Shown here: positions 34,393-43,787 of the stretch, piece by piece
Position numbering within the stretch: the stretch's first letter is position 1
Layout of the letters: each line of letters starts with the position of its first letter
NCBI RefSeq assembly: GCF_012034205.1
Contig: NZ_JAATEM010000013.1
Location: 1-64,000 of the forward strand
Origin: Streptomyces composti
GTDB lineage: Bacteria; Actinomycetota; Actinomycetes; Streptomycetales; Streptomycetaceae
Direction: 5' to 3'
DNA: 64,000 nucleotides
Position numbers and translations under genes: made by a program
Notes under the pieces: generated by a model
What the model saw: the letters and a program-made list of their open reading frames with translations, nothing else
Databases searched by the model: none
Told to the model about the DNA's origin: nothing

Positions 34393-35358
34393 TCAGCGCG
34401 ACTTGGGGTCAAGGGCGTTGCGTACCGCATCGCCGAACATGAGGAACGCCAGCACCGTGAGGCTCAGCATCGCGGCCGGGAAGAACAGGACGTACTGCGC
34501 GGTGCGCAGGTAGTCCTTGCCCGCCGAGATGTCCTGGCCCCAGGAGATCGAGTCGGTCAGACCGATGCCCAGGAAGGACAGGGTCGCCTCGGCCGTGATG
34601 TAGCCGCCGAGCGCGATGGTGGCGACGACGATCACCGGGGCGACGGCGTTCGGAAGGATGTGCTTGAACAGGATCCGGCCGGTTCCGGCGCCGAGCGCCT
34701 TGGCCGCGGTGACGTAGTCGGCCTGCTTGACCGTGATCACCGAGCCGCGCATGACGCGCGCGATGGAGGTCCAGCCGAGGACCGCGAGGGACAGCGAGAC
34801 CACGGGCACCGAGCGCTCGGAGAAGGTGTTCAGGACGACCATGGCGCCGAGCAGGAACGGGATGCCGAAGAAGACGTCGGTGATGCGGGACATCACCGAG
34901 TCGACCCAGCCGCCGAAGTAGCCCGAGATCAGGCCGACCAGACCGCCGAGCAGGGTCACCGCCACGGTGACCATGACGCCGACGAGGATCGAGGCGCGGG
35001 TGCCGTGCAGCAGCCGGGCGTAGATGGAGCGGCCCTGGTGGTCGTAGCCGAGCCACTCGGCGGAGAAGACGTGGCCGAGTTCGGGCTTCTGCAGGTAGTG
35101 CTTGGTCAGGTCGCCGTCCCGCGGGCTGACGTCGCCCGAGATGAACAGGTCCGGCACGGCGGCGACCACCAGCAGCAGCAGGATCAGACCCGTCGAGAGC
35201 AGGAACATCCAGTTGTGCCGCAGGTCGTACCAGGCGTCCGACCAGAGGCTGCGGGGCTTGCCGGGTGCGGGACCGGCGTCCGTGGCGAGGACGTTGTCCG
35301 TGGTGGTCGCGGCCTGGGCCGCCACGGCGGTGTCCGTTTTCGAGGCCAGCTCAGGCAT
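34393..35358 (-). CDS. Oligopeptide ABC transporter permease (OppC/DppC type), operon A
   Basis: A 321-residue permease with a roughly 45-residue cytoplasmic N-terminus (ASKTDTAVAAQAATTTDN), six helices, and the EAA loop (AKALGAGTGRILFKHILPN). It overlaps the preceding permease gene by 8 bp, the same arrangement as in operon B. Confidence 0.94.
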   Translation of the reverse strand: MPELASKTDTAVAAQAATTTDNVLATDAGPAPGKPRSLWSDAWYDLRHNWMFLLSTGLILLLLVVAAVPDLFISGDVSPRDGDLTKHYLQKPELGHVFSAEWLGYDHQGRSIYARLLHGTRASILVGVMVTVAVTLLGGLVGLISGYFGGWVDSVMSRITDVFFGIPFLLGAMVVLNTFSERSVPVVSLSLAVLGWTSIARVMRGSVITVKQADYVTAAKALGAGTGRILFKHILPNAVAPVIVVATIALGGYITAEATLSFLGIGLTDSISWGQDISAGKDYLRTAQYVLFFPAAMLSLTVLAFLMFGDAVRNALDPKSR

Positions 35359-36280
35359 AGCGAATCCTCGGGTCCAGGACCGCGTACAGCAGGTCGACGA
35401 TCAGGTTGACGAAGAGGTAGATGAGCACCATCACCGTGACGATGCCCACCACCGTCGCTCCCTCGCGGCGGCTGAGGGCCTGGTAGACCAGGTTTCCGAT
35501 GCCCTGCACGTTGAAGATGCCCTCGGTGACGATGGCGCCGGTCATCAGGTTGCCGATGTCGATGCCGAGGAAGGTGACCACGGGGATCATCGAGTTGCGC
35601 ATCAGGTGCATGGAGATGATGCGCCGGCGCGGCAGACCCTTGGCGACCGCCGTGCGCATGTAGTCCGCGCGCAGGTTCTCCGCGATGGACGTACGCGTCA
35701 GACGCGCGACATACGCCAGGGACAACGAGGCGAGGACGACGGCCGGCAGGAACAGCTGACTGAAGTTCATCGAGTCCTGGACGGTCGGCGTGGTCCAGCC
35801 GAGCTGCATCGCGAACAGCCACTGGAACAGGAAGCCGAGCACGAACGACGGCACCGAGATCAGCGCCAGCGTCAGCACGAGCACACCAGTGTCGGTCTTC
35901 TTGCCCGCGCGCATGCCGGAGAGGATGCCCAGCGACACGCCCACCAGGACGGTGAAGACGAAGGCGATGATGGTCAGACGGACGGTGACGGGGAAGGCCT
36001 CGGAAATGACCTCGGCGACCGGGCGCCGGCTGGCGATCTGGGTACCGAAGTCACCCTGCGGCAGGCCGGCGAGGTAGTTGACGTACTGCTGCCAGAGCGG
36101 CTTGTCCAGCCCGTACTCCGCCTTGATCGCCGCAATCTGCGACGGGTCCACCGACTGTTCTCCGTACAGCGCACGCACGGGGTCGCCGGGCAGCGCGTAC
36201 ATCATGAGAAAGATCAGCAGGGTCGTCCCGATGAACACCGGGATCATCTGGAGCAGTCGCCGCGCGACGTAGCGCCCCAT
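35351..36280 (-). CDS. Oligopeptide ABC transporter permease (OppB/DppB type), operon A
   Basis: A 309-residue permease starting MGRYVARRLLQMIPVFIGTT, six predicted helices, EAA loop (VAKGLPRRRIISMHLMRN). It lies 136 bp after the binding-protein gene, with two hairpins in the gap (36310-36398), so its expression is probably lower than that of the lipoprotein. Confidence 0.95.
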   Translation of the reverse strand: MGRYVARRLLQMIPVFIGTTLLIFLMMYALPGDPVRALYGEQSVDPSQIAAIKAEYGLDKPLWQQYVNYLAGLPQGDFGTQIASRRPVAEVISEAFPVTVRLTIIAFVFTVLVGVSLGILSGMRAGKKTDTGVLVLTLALISVPSFVLGFLFQWLFAMQLGWTTPTVQDSMNFSQLFLPAVVLASLSLAYVARLTRTSIAENLRADYMRTAVAKGLPRRRIISMHLMRNSMIPVVTFLGIDIGNLMTGAIVTEGIFNVQGIGNLVYQALSRREGATVVGIVTVMVLIYLFVNLIVDLLYAVLDPRIRYA

Positions 36281-36309
36281 GGTTCCTCCATGTCGGTCAC
36301 AGCGGGAGA

Positions 36310-36398
36310 GGCCGACGGGCTGTCCGCTCCGTGTTCCGGAGACTCACGCCCGTCGGCCCCCCGCCGGCACCGGTGACGGCCCGGAAAGGGCCGTCACC
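36310..36398 (-). promoter_or_regulatory. Two consecutive hairpins between binding-protein and permease genes
   Basis: On the minus strand the lipoprotein stop is followed by an 11-bp stem with a 5-nt loop (36388-36398 with 36372-36382) and then a second 11-bp stem (36348-36358 with 36310-36320, 27-nt loop). The pair is suited to partial termination or to protecting the upstream message from 3' decay, giving an excess of binding protein over the membrane complex. Confidence 0.75.
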
Positions 36399-36416
36399 CG
36401 CGTGCGAACTGTTCGA

Positions 36417-38048
36417 TTACTTCTTGAGGACCTCGACGTCCTGCAGGACCGGGTCACCGTTGTTGTCGAACTTCACGTTCTTGACGTTCGTGGAGTAGCC
36501 GTAGTTGGCCTTGTAGTACCAGAGCGGGATGGCCGGCATCTTCTCGAACATGGCCTTCTCCGCCTCCTGGTAGGCCTTGATGGCGCTGTCCAGGTCCTTG
36601 GCGTTGTCGCCCTTCTTGAAGAGGCCGTCGATCTCCTTGTCGGCGAAGCCGGAGGTGTTGCCGGCCGCCTTGGAGCCGTACAGGTCCCGCATGAAGTTGA
36701 CGTTCAGCGGGTAGTCCTGCACCCAGCCGCCGCGGTACATGGACTTGACCTTGTGGGCGTCACGCGTGTCCAGGTCGGTCTGGAAGTCCGGCTTGGAGTC
36801 GCCGGCGCACTCGACACCGGTGGCCTTGCGGATGCTGTTGCAGACCGCCTCGACCCACTCCTTGTGACCGCCATCCGCGTTGAACTGGATGAAGATCTTG
36901 TTGCCCGGAACGCCGCCGCCCTCCTTGATGAGCTGCTTGGCCTTGTCCGGGTTGTAGGTGAGGATGTCGCCCGCGATGCCCGGCTGGTAGCCGGCCACGC
37001 CCTTGGCCACGAAGCTGGTGGCGGGCTCACGGGTGCCGTTGAGGACGGTCTTGGTGATCGTCTCGCGGTCGATCGCCATGGACAGACCCTGCAGGACCTT
37101 GGGGTCGATGTCCTTCCACTGCTTGGTGTAGAAGGCCGGGACGATCGACTGGACGGCGTTGTACGGCTCGTCCACCGCGCGGTCACCGAGGTCGGTCTTG
37201 CGCTTGGGCAGGTCCTTCGGACCGATCTGGCGGATGATGTCCAGGTTGTTGGAGAGCAGGTCCTGGTAGCCGGCCTCGACGGTGGTGTAGTTCTTGAAGA
37301 TCACACCGCCGTTCTTGGGCTTGTCCGCGCCCTTGTAGTCGGCGTAGGTCTTGACCTCGATCTGCTTCTTGTGCTCCCACTTGACGAACTCGTAGGGGCC
37401 GTTGCCGACCGGCTTCTCGCCGTAGGCCTCCGGGTCCTTGAAGAATCCGCTGGGCAGCGGGGACCAGACGTCGTAGCCGAGCTTGTACTCGAAGTACGGG
37501 ATCGGCGAGGAGAGCTCGATGGTGAAGGTCTTGTCGTCGATGACCTTCAGACCGGACATCTTGTCGGACTTCGGCTCACCCTTCTCCGGGTGGACGTCCT
37601 CGAAGCCCTTGATGTCGGAGAACCAGTAGCTGTTCGTCTGGTTGTTCTTGATGTTGGCGCCCCAGTTCCAGGCGTCAACGTAGGACTTGGCCGTCACGGG
37701 CTCGCCGTTGTGGAACTTCCAGCCGTCCCTGAGGGTGACCGTCCAGACCTTGTTGTCCTCGGTCTTGATGGACTCGGCGTTCTCGTAAATGATCTTGCCC
37801 TTGTCGTCGAAGTCGACAAGCTGGGAGAAGATCGCACGGATGACCTTGGAGCCGTTCGACTCCTTGGCGTTCGCGGGCTGGAGCGGGTTCTGGGGCTCGC
37901 CGACGTCGACCGAGAAAATGCCCTTCGGGTCGACCTCGCCCTTGCCGTTGTCGCTGCCGCTGTCGCCGCTTCCCCCACCACAGGCGGTCGCGCCCAGCGC
38001 CACAACCGCGGCTATCGCGACCCACTTGGCGCTCTTGGCACCGCGCAT
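36417..38048 (-). CDS. Oligopeptide-binding lipoprotein (OppA/DppA, SBP_bac_5), operon A
   Basis: A 543-residue solute-binding lipoprotein. The signal peptide KSAKWVAIAAVVALGATAC ends in a lipidation Cys at about 23, followed by a GGGSGDSGSDNG linker. The SBP_bac_5 core includes RDGWKFHNGEPVTAKSYVDA and LSMAIDRETITKTVL. It is Lys-rich compared with its operon B counterpart. The start at 38048 has GAGGAGG. It is the first gene of operon A and is separated from the permeases by two hairpins. Confidence 0.95.
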   Translation of the reverse strand: MRGAKSAKWVAIAAVVALGATACGGGSGDSGSDNGKGEVDPKGIFSVDVGEPQNPLQPANAKESNGSKVIRAIFSQLVDFDDKGKIIYENAESIKTEDNKVWTVTLRDGWKFHNGEPVTAKSYVDAWNWGANIKNNQTNSYWFSDIKGFEDVHPEKGEPKSDKMSGLKVIDDKTFTIELSSPIPYFEYKLGYDVWSPLPSGFFKDPEAYGEKPVGNGPYEFVKWEHKKQIEVKTYADYKGADKPKNGGVIFKNYTTVEAGYQDLLSNNLDIIRQIGPKDLPKRKTDLGDRAVDEPYNAVQSIVPAFYTKQWKDIDPKVLQGLSMAIDRETITKTVLNGTREPATSFVAKGVAGYQPGIAGDILTYNPDKAKQLIKEGGGVPGNKIFIQFNADGGHKEWVEAVCNSIRKATGVECAGDSKPDFQTDLDTRDAHKVKSMYRGGWVQDYPLNVNFMRDLYGSKAAGNTSGFADKEIDGLFKKGDNAKDLDSAIKAYQEAEKAMFEKMPAIPLWYYKANYGYSTNVKNVKFDNNGDPVLQDVEVLKK

Positions 38049-38714
38049 GGGTTCCTCCTCATGAGTCCATTGGTTCACCGCAAAGAAGAGCACACGACAT
38101 GTCGCCGTCCACCGCCCGTCGCCGGTGCCGGAGATCGTCAGGTGCCCCCGCGCTCGTGAGTCGGCGCCGACAGCGCGTGACCCGTTGTTCCGAGCTCTAC
38201 GCGCCTAACTATCTGCCATGCGCCTGGACCGAACCACACCCTCGAGGTCTCGGTTCGATCACAGCTCGGGCCTACATCTTCCAAAATCCGGACAAAGGGT
38301 TTGGTGAAAGATCCCTGCGAAACGGACTTGTTACACATCTATCGGGGGTGAGTGTCCGAATACCGGACGCCCAGGTGAGAAAAACCGATTGCGCGTAACG
38401 TGGCCGCATTGCAGGGTGACCGCCGGGGCTGCCGCGTGCTCAGCACACTTGGCCGGCAGGGCCGTCGGCCATGGGGACCTCGGACCCGGTTGCTGCCGGC
38501 CGTATGGGCGCTTTGCTCGTCGCAGGGTAGTGCGGAATGACCCCCTCCAACGCTCCTCACAGCGAGATCGAGGGTTTTCCCTACGACCCTCCGCCCCTGG
38601 TCGAGGGGCTCCCCCCGGCCCCCTCCACGAGCCTGACCGCGATGCATATGCGAACGGCACCGGACGCCCCGCTCCAAGGGCTCCCGGTGCCGTCCGCGGC
38701 GTCCTGCGGGCCGG
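38049..38714. other. Long leader/promoter region between typA and oligopeptide operon A
   Basis: A 666-bp gap. The typA terminator is at 38654-38693. The segment 38200-38400 is markedly AT-richer than average and contains the inverted repeat GTCCG-5 nt-CGGAC (38354-38368). It presumably carries the operon A promoter and regulator sites. No gene is supported. Confidence 0.55.
38654..38693 (-). terminator. Terminator after typA
   Basis: A 10-bp perfect stem (ACGGCACCGG at 38654-38663 with complement at 38684-38693), plus an inner GCCC/GGGC pairing in the 20-nt loop, lies 22 bp beyond the typA stop. Confidence 0.75.
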
Positions 38715-40622
38715 TCAGGCGTGCTTGGCGCGGCTCGCGGCACGGGCGCGCTCACGCTGGTCCAGGACCACCTTGCGGATCCGGACCGCCTCCGGGGTCA
38801 CCTCGACGCACTCGTCGTCACGGCAGAACTCCAGCGACTGCTCCAGGGAGAGCTTGCGCGGCGGGACGATGGACTCGGTCACATCGGCGGTCGAGGACCG
38901 CATGTTCGTGAGCTTCTTCTCCTTGGTGATGTTGACGTCCATGTCGTCGGAGCGGGAGTTCTCGCCGACGATCATGCCCTCGTACACCTCGGTGCCGGGC
39001 TCCACGAACAGCACACCGCGCTCCTGCAGGTTGGTCATGGCGAACGCCGTGACCGCGCCGGCACGGTCGGCCACCAGGGAGCCGTTGTTGCGGGTCTGCA
39101 GCGGGCCGAACCAGGGCTCGTGCCCCTCGTGGATGGAGTGCGCGATGCCGGTGCCCCGGGTCTGCGTCAGGAACTCCGTCCGGAAGCCGATCAGCCCCCG
39201 CGAGGGCACCACGAACTCCATGCGCACCCAGCCGGAGCCGTGGTTGGACATGTTGTCCATGCGGCCCTTGCGGACGCCCATGAGCTGGGTGACGGCGCCC
39301 ATGTGCTCCTCGGGCACGTCGATCGTCATGCGCTCGACCGGCTCGTAGACCTTGCCGTCGACCTCCTTGGTGACGACCTGCGGCTTGCCGACGGTCAGCT
39401 CGTAGCCCTCCCGGCGCATGGTCTCCACCAGGATCGCCAGCGCCAGCTCACCGCGGCCCTGCACCTCCCAGGCGTCCGGCCGGTCGGTGTCCAGCACGCG
39501 CAGCGAGACATTGCCGATGAGCTCGCGGTCCAGGCGGTCCTTCACCTGGCGGGCGGTGACCTTGCGGTCCTTCACGGCCGCCTTCGCATCGGCGCCCTTG
39601 CCGGTGCCGCCGCGGCCGACCAGCGGGGAGGTGTTGGTACCGATGGTCATGGAGATCGCCGGCTCGTCCACCGTGATCAGCGGCAGCGGCTTGGGGTTCT
39701 CCGAGTCGGCCAGGGTCTCGCCGATCATGATGTCCGGGATGCCCGCCACGGCGCAGATGTCACCCGGGCCCGCCTTCTCGGCCGGCTTGCGGGTCAGCGC
39801 CTCGGTCATCATCAGCTCGGAGATCCGCACATTGCTGACCGAGCCGTCGCGCTTCATCCAGGCGACGGTCTGCCCCTTCTTCAGCTCACCCTGGTGCACC
39901 CGGAGCAGGGCGATACGGCCGAGGAAGTTGTCGGCGTCCAGGTTGGTGACATGCGCCTGGAGCGGGGCGCCCTCCTCGTAGGTGGGCGCGGGGATGTGCT
40001 CCAGGATCGTGGAGAAGAACGGCTCCAGCGAGTCCGAGTCGCCCGGCACGGTGCCGTCCTCGGGCTTGGTCAGCGAGGCGATCCCGTCCCGGCCGCACGC
40101 GTAGACGATCGGGAACTCGATCTGCTCCTCGTCCGCGTCCAGATCCAGGAAGAGGTCGTACGTCTCATTGACGACCTCGTCGATCCGGGCGTCGGGACGG
40201 TCGGTCTTGTTGATGCACAGGATGATCGGCAGCCGCGCCTGGAGCGCCTTGCGCAGCACGAACCGGGTCTGCGGCAGCGGGCCCTCGGAGGCGTCCACCA
40301 GCAGCACCACACCGTCGACCATCGACAGACCCCGCTCGACCTCGCCGCCGAAGTCGGCGTGGCCGGGGGTGTCGATGATGTTGATCGTGATCGGGTCCCC
40401 GCCGTCCTTGGGGTGGTACTTCACCGCCGTGTTCTTGGCGAGGATCGTGATGCCCTTCTCACGCTCCAGGTCGTTGGAGTCCATCATGCGGTCGTCGACC
40501 TGGTCGAGCTGGTGCGCGGCGAAGGCGCCCGCCTGCTTGAGCATGCCGTCGACGATGGTGGTCTTGCCGTGGTCGACGTGAGCGACGATGGCGACGTTGC
40601 GGATGTCGTGGCGCGTGGCCAT
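38715..40622 (-). CDS. typA: Ribosome-associated GTPase TypA/BipA
   Basis: A 635-residue translational GTPase of the EF-G-like BipA family, which acts on the ribosome in stress adaptation and 50S assembly. G1 AHVDHGKTT (14-22), G2 region with ERGITILAK-like KGITILAKNTA, G3 DTPGHADFGGEVER and G4 NKTDRPDAR are present. The BipA-specific C-terminal domain follows (GSGWVRMEFVVPSRGLIGFR; TNLQERGVLFVEPG). The end KVVLDQRERARAASRAKHA is typical of Actinobacteria. Start at 40622 with GGGAG upstream. Confidence 0.97.
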   Translation of the reverse strand: MATRHDIRNVAIVAHVDHGKTTIVDGMLKQAGAFAAHQLDQVDDRMMDSNDLEREKGITILAKNTAVKYHPKDGGDPITINIIDTPGHADFGGEVERGLSMVDGVVLLVDASEGPLPQTRFVLRKALQARLPIILCINKTDRPDARIDEVVNETYDLFLDLDADEEQIEFPIVYACGRDGIASLTKPEDGTVPGDSDSLEPFFSTILEHIPAPTYEEGAPLQAHVTNLDADNFLGRIALLRVHQGELKKGQTVAWMKRDGSVSNVRISELMMTEALTRKPAEKAGPGDICAVAGIPDIMIGETLADSENPKPLPLITVDEPAISMTIGTNTSPLVGRGGTGKGADAKAAVKDRKVTARQVKDRLDRELIGNVSLRVLDTDRPDAWEVQGRGELALAILVETMRREGYELTVGKPQVVTKEVDGKVYEPVERMTIDVPEEHMGAVTQLMGVRKGRMDNMSNHGSGWVRMEFVVPSRGLIGFRTEFLTQTRGTGIAHSIHEGHEPWFGPLQTRNNGSLVADRAGAVTAFAMTNLQERGVLFVEPGTEVYEGMIVGENSRSDDMDVNITKEKKLTNMRSSTADVTESIVPPRKLSLEQSLEFCRDDECVEVTPEAVRIRKVVLDQRERARAASRAKHA

Positions 40623-40798
40623 AAGCTGCCGTACTCCCGGAGTGGTGAGGAATGCCTCGCGCGAACGTCTGCGGTGCGCGGGCCCTGCCGGGCTGAACAC
40701 GCCACGGCCACACCCCATGGTACGGGGCCCGGCCCCGAACCCCTCGCTCGGCTTGGTTCCCGCAGGTCAGAGCCGGCCCCACCGGGTGGCAGGTGCGG

Positions 40799-43081
40799 TC
40801 AGCCGGACTTGGACGGGGACGAGGAGGACCTGCCGGGGCCCTGGGCGCCCTTCTTCAGGAAGCCCATGTCCTCGTAGACGGGGGTGCGGAAGCCGAAGGC
40901 GCCGGCGTTGACGAGGTTCTTGCGGGCGGCCACCAGCTGGGGGCGCTGGTAGAGAGGGATGGAACCGGCCGCGGCCCAGATGCGGGAGTCGGCCTTGCGC
41001 AGCAGCGCGCTGCGCTCGGAGTCGTCCAGGGTCGTGATCGCCTGGTCGAAGAGCTGGTCCACCTGGTCGGTGCCGACCCGCGTGTAGTTCTGCGCCACGT
41101 TCAGCGAGCCGTCGGCGGCGGGGACGGGCTTGGCGTACACCGGCCGGGCGTCCGTCGCCGGGTACGCCGTGGCCGGCCACGAGTACAGGGCCAGATCGAA
41201 CTCACCGGACGCGATGTGGTCCTTGAAGTAGCTCTCGTCGTCGACCTTCGAGATGTCCGTACGGATACCGATCTTCTTCAGCATCCGGGAGATCCGCTGA
41301 GCCACGGTGCGCAGCGCGTCCGAACCCGGCCCGCTCGGAACCACGAAGCGCAGGGTCAGGGCCTTGCCGTTCTTGGCGACCGGCGCGTTCTCCGCGTTGG
41401 CGGGCGCCGCCGTGCCCTTGGGCGCGTAGGCCCCGGGCGCGCTGCCCTGCTTGTGCCGCGCCGGCCCGTCGTGCGCCAGCTGCCCCTCGCCGTCCAGGGT
41501 GGCGGCATCCTGCGGCGCCTTCCCGTCGTCCTCCCCGGCCTCCTCACTGTCCTCGCCGACGATGTACGTACCGTCGTCGTCACCGCCCCCGGACTTGTCC
41601 GACCCCTTCTTGGAGGAGTTCTCCGAGCCTGCCGCCTCCTTCTCCTCCCCCTCGTCCTCCCTCTCGCTCTTCTCGCCCTTCTCGCTCTTCTCCCCCTTCA
41701 CCGGACCACCCGGCACCCACCCCGCATCCGCCAGCAGCGCCCGCGCCTCCGCCGCGTCCTGGTCCCCGAGCGCCCCGCTGTTGTCCGCGTAGGCCGCCTG
41801 CCCGGACAGGGCGAGATGGCTGCCGACCGGCTCGGCCGGCAGACCCAGCGGCTTGAGTACCGCCTCCGCCAGCGCCTCTCGGTCCAGCGCCCGGGCCACG
41901 GCCCGCCGCACCCGTTCGTCCGCCAGCGGCCCGTCCGCCCCGTTCAGCGCGAGCTGCGTGTACGCCGGCTCCAGCGACTTGCGCACCTCGAAGCCGGCCA
42001 GCGCCTTCTGCTCCCGGGCGTACCGCGCCGCGGCCTCCGCCCGCTCCTCCCGCTCGGCGGCCTCCTCCTCGGCCGCCTCCTCGTCGGACCCCTTGGCCAC
42101 CGCCCAGGAGCGCAGCGCCGCCGCCGCGGACCTGCCGGACTTGCCGTCCCCGGGCCCCATCAGCGGCTGCTCACCGCCCCCGCCGCTGCCCTTGCCCTTG
42201 CGCCGCGCGGCCACCGTGATCCGCTCGGCCGCACCCGGGTCGACCTCGGCCAGATCGATCTCGCCCTCGGCCAGCGCCTCGATCCGCTCGTCCCGCGGCA
42301 CCTCCCGCAGCACGATCTTCTTCAGCCGCGCCGGCGCACCCCACCACCGGGGGTTGCGGACGAGGGTGACCTCGTCGTCCTCCCGGTCGACCTTCTTCAC
42401 CTTGAACGGCCCGGCACTGATCTTCAGCTTCTTGCGCGCCCCGTCGTTGAAGGTGTCCGGCGTGCCGGTGACCTCCTTGGGGTACAGCGGCGAGAACAGC
42501 GACCGCCAGTCCGCGTAGGTGCGGCTGAAGGTGACCTTGACCTCGAGGTTCCCCTTGCCGCGTTCGATCTTCTCGATGCGGTCGTAGCCGGCGTTGCGGG
42601 CCGTCCAGTAGGCGCTGTCCTTGCCGGACAGGGCGCGCCACTGCGCGGCGAAATCGGCGGCGCCGATCTCCCGGCCGTCGCTCCAGACGGCCTGCTGGTT
42701 GAGCTTGTACAGCACGACCTGTTTGGGCTCGGTCTCGACGACCTCGGCGGACTCCAGATAGTCGGGGTTGCGCACCGGCCGGCCGCGGCTGTCCATCCGG
42801 AACATGGAGGGCAGCACGGCCTGGGCGATCCGGGTGGTGGTGGCGTCCGCGTCCGCCTGGAAGGTGTTCAGGGTGGCGGGGACGGCGTCCACGCCCCAGC
42901 GCAGCGTGCCGCCGTCGGCCACCTCCGCGCGGTCGACCGGCCTGATGTCCGCTGCGGCGAGCGGTTTGCCCGCCGGGTCCTCGGAGCCGCATCCGGCCAG
43001 CGCGGTCACCGCGAGTGCTCCCGCGGTCAGGAAGGCGACCGAGCGCATGACCGCGCGCGGGCCGACGCTGTCGTGGGACAT
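40799..43081 (-). CDS. Large SBP_bac_5 solute-binding lipoprotein with charged insertions
   Basis: A 760-residue lipoprotein: signal peptide (about 1-30) ending VTALAGC with an LAGC lipobox. The SBP_bac_5 fold is recognisable at 55-300 (TLRWGVDAVPATLN, LYKLNQQAVWSDG), 360-460 and 560-750. It is about 200 residues longer than the two peptide-binding proteins nearby because of two insertions, an acidic helical one (about 295-360, EEAAEEEAAEREERAE) and a Lys/Glu/Ser/Gly-rich one (about 460-545). No permease or ATPase gene is next to it, so it may be an orphan receptor. Start at 43081. Confidence 0.9.
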   Translation of the reverse strand: MSHDSVGPRAVMRSVAFLTAGALAVTALAGCGSEDPAGKPLAAADIRPVDRAEVADGGTLRWGVDAVPATLNTFQADADATTTRIAQAVLPSMFRMDSRGRPVRNPDYLESAEVVETEPKQVVLYKLNQQAVWSDGREIGAADFAAQWRALSGKDSAYWTARNAGYDRIEKIERGKGNLEVKVTFSRTYADWRSLFSPLYPKEVTGTPDTFNDGARKKLKISAGPFKVKKVDREDDEVTLVRNPRWWGAPARLKKIVLREVPRDERIEALAEGEIDLAEVDPGAAERITVAARRKGKGSGGGGEQPLMGPGDGKSGRSAAAALRSWAVAKGSDEEAAEEEAAEREERAEAAARYAREQKALAGFEVRKSLEPAYTQLALNGADGPLADERVRRAVARALDREALAEAVLKPLGLPAEPVGSHLALSGQAAYADNSGALGDQDAAEARALLADAGWVPGGPVKGEKSEKGEKSEREDEGEEKEAAGSENSSKKGSDKSGGGDDDGTYIVGEDSEEAGEDDGKAPQDAATLDGEGQLAHDGPARHKQGSAPGAYAPKGTAAPANAENAPVAKNGKALTLRFVVPSGPGSDALRTVAQRISRMLKKIGIRTDISKVDDESYFKDHIASGEFDLALYSWPATAYPATDARPVYAKPVPAADGSLNVAQNYTRVGTDQVDQLFDQAITTLDDSERSALLRKADSRIWAAAGSIPLYQRPQLVAARKNLVNAGAFGFRTPVYEDMGFLKKGAQGPGRSSSSPSKSG

Positions 43082-43225
43082 CTCTGGTTACCTCCGGAAA
43101 GCCGCGGGCGTTACGATCACTTTTGGTGGTATTTGGCGCTCATCTGATGTATGCGGCCACTGAAGAGGAAAGGGTTCGGCAACCGAGAGCGACACGGCGA
43201 CCACGGGCCGCAAGCCCACCCGTGC

Positions 43226-43258
43226 GGCGCAACGCATCGTGTGATGCGCCGATGCGCC
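43226..43258. repeat. Inverted and direct repeat cluster in the 290-bp divergent region
   Basis: CGCATC-GTGT-GATGCG (43233-43248) is a perfect 6-bp hairpin, and GATGCGCC occurs twice in tandem (43243-43250, 43251-43258). It lies between the divergent starts of the lipoprotein gene (43081) and the small gene at 43372, so it may be a regulator site. Confidence 0.4.
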
Positions 43259-43371
43259 TCGGCCAATCGATGCACATCCCTTCACAGCGCAAGGTGTGAC
43301 GCGCAACACTCGCAGGCGCACGAGCGTTGCCGCCTTGGGCCGTGAAGGACCCGCGGAAGTGAGGGCAAGTC

Positions 43372-43665
43372 ATGTCCGTGCACGACGAACTGACAACCGT
43401 CCAGCGGTGTCTCGACGACCTGATGCGGTCGGTGGGGCGCCTGGAGAAGCAGCTCGGCGCAGGCGGCCTGGAGATGCGCCGCGTGCGCACCGACGCGGGT
43501 CACCTGCGGGACAGCGTCGCGCTGCTGCGGGAGACGGCCGACAAGCAGGCCGTCCCGCAGAGGCGGCCCGACCTCGTCACCATCTCCGACACCCCGTACG
43601 ACCCGTCGCTGTGGGTCGACACCGACGACGAGGGTCTCGGCGCACGCGACCGGCACGCGCCCTGA
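43372..43665 (+). CDS. Small coiled-coil hypothetical protein
   Basis: A 97-residue cytoplasmic protein. The first 65 residues form a predicted helical coiled coil (VQRCLDDLMRSVGRLEKQLG, LRDSVALLRETADKQ) and the tail is acidic and polar (VTISDTPYDPSLWVDTDDEG). ATG 43372 with GAAGTGAGGG upstream. It precedes the succinate dehydrogenase genes on the same strand by 122 bp. Conserved-looking in Streptomyces but of no known function. Confidence 0.8.
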   Translation: MSVHDELTTVQRCLDDLMRSVGRLEKQLGAGGLEMRRVRTDAGHLRDSVALLRETADKQAVPQRRPDLVTISDTPYDPSLWVDTDDEGLGARDRHAP

Positions 43666-43787
43666 GCCGGCGGCGGCGTCACGCAGGCAGCACCCGCCGA
43701 CCCTTCGGCAGCATTCGCCGCCCGCGTCCGGCAGCGGTCCCGCGACTGCTGCCGGACGCGCCTTCTGACCCCTAGCGGAGTGGACAC

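Noticed and set aside
41683..41700. Repetitive CTTCTC-type sequence as a nucleotide repeat array
   Set aside because: It encodes the KGEKSEKGEKSE low-complexity insertion of the lipoprotein and is better treated as part of that gene.
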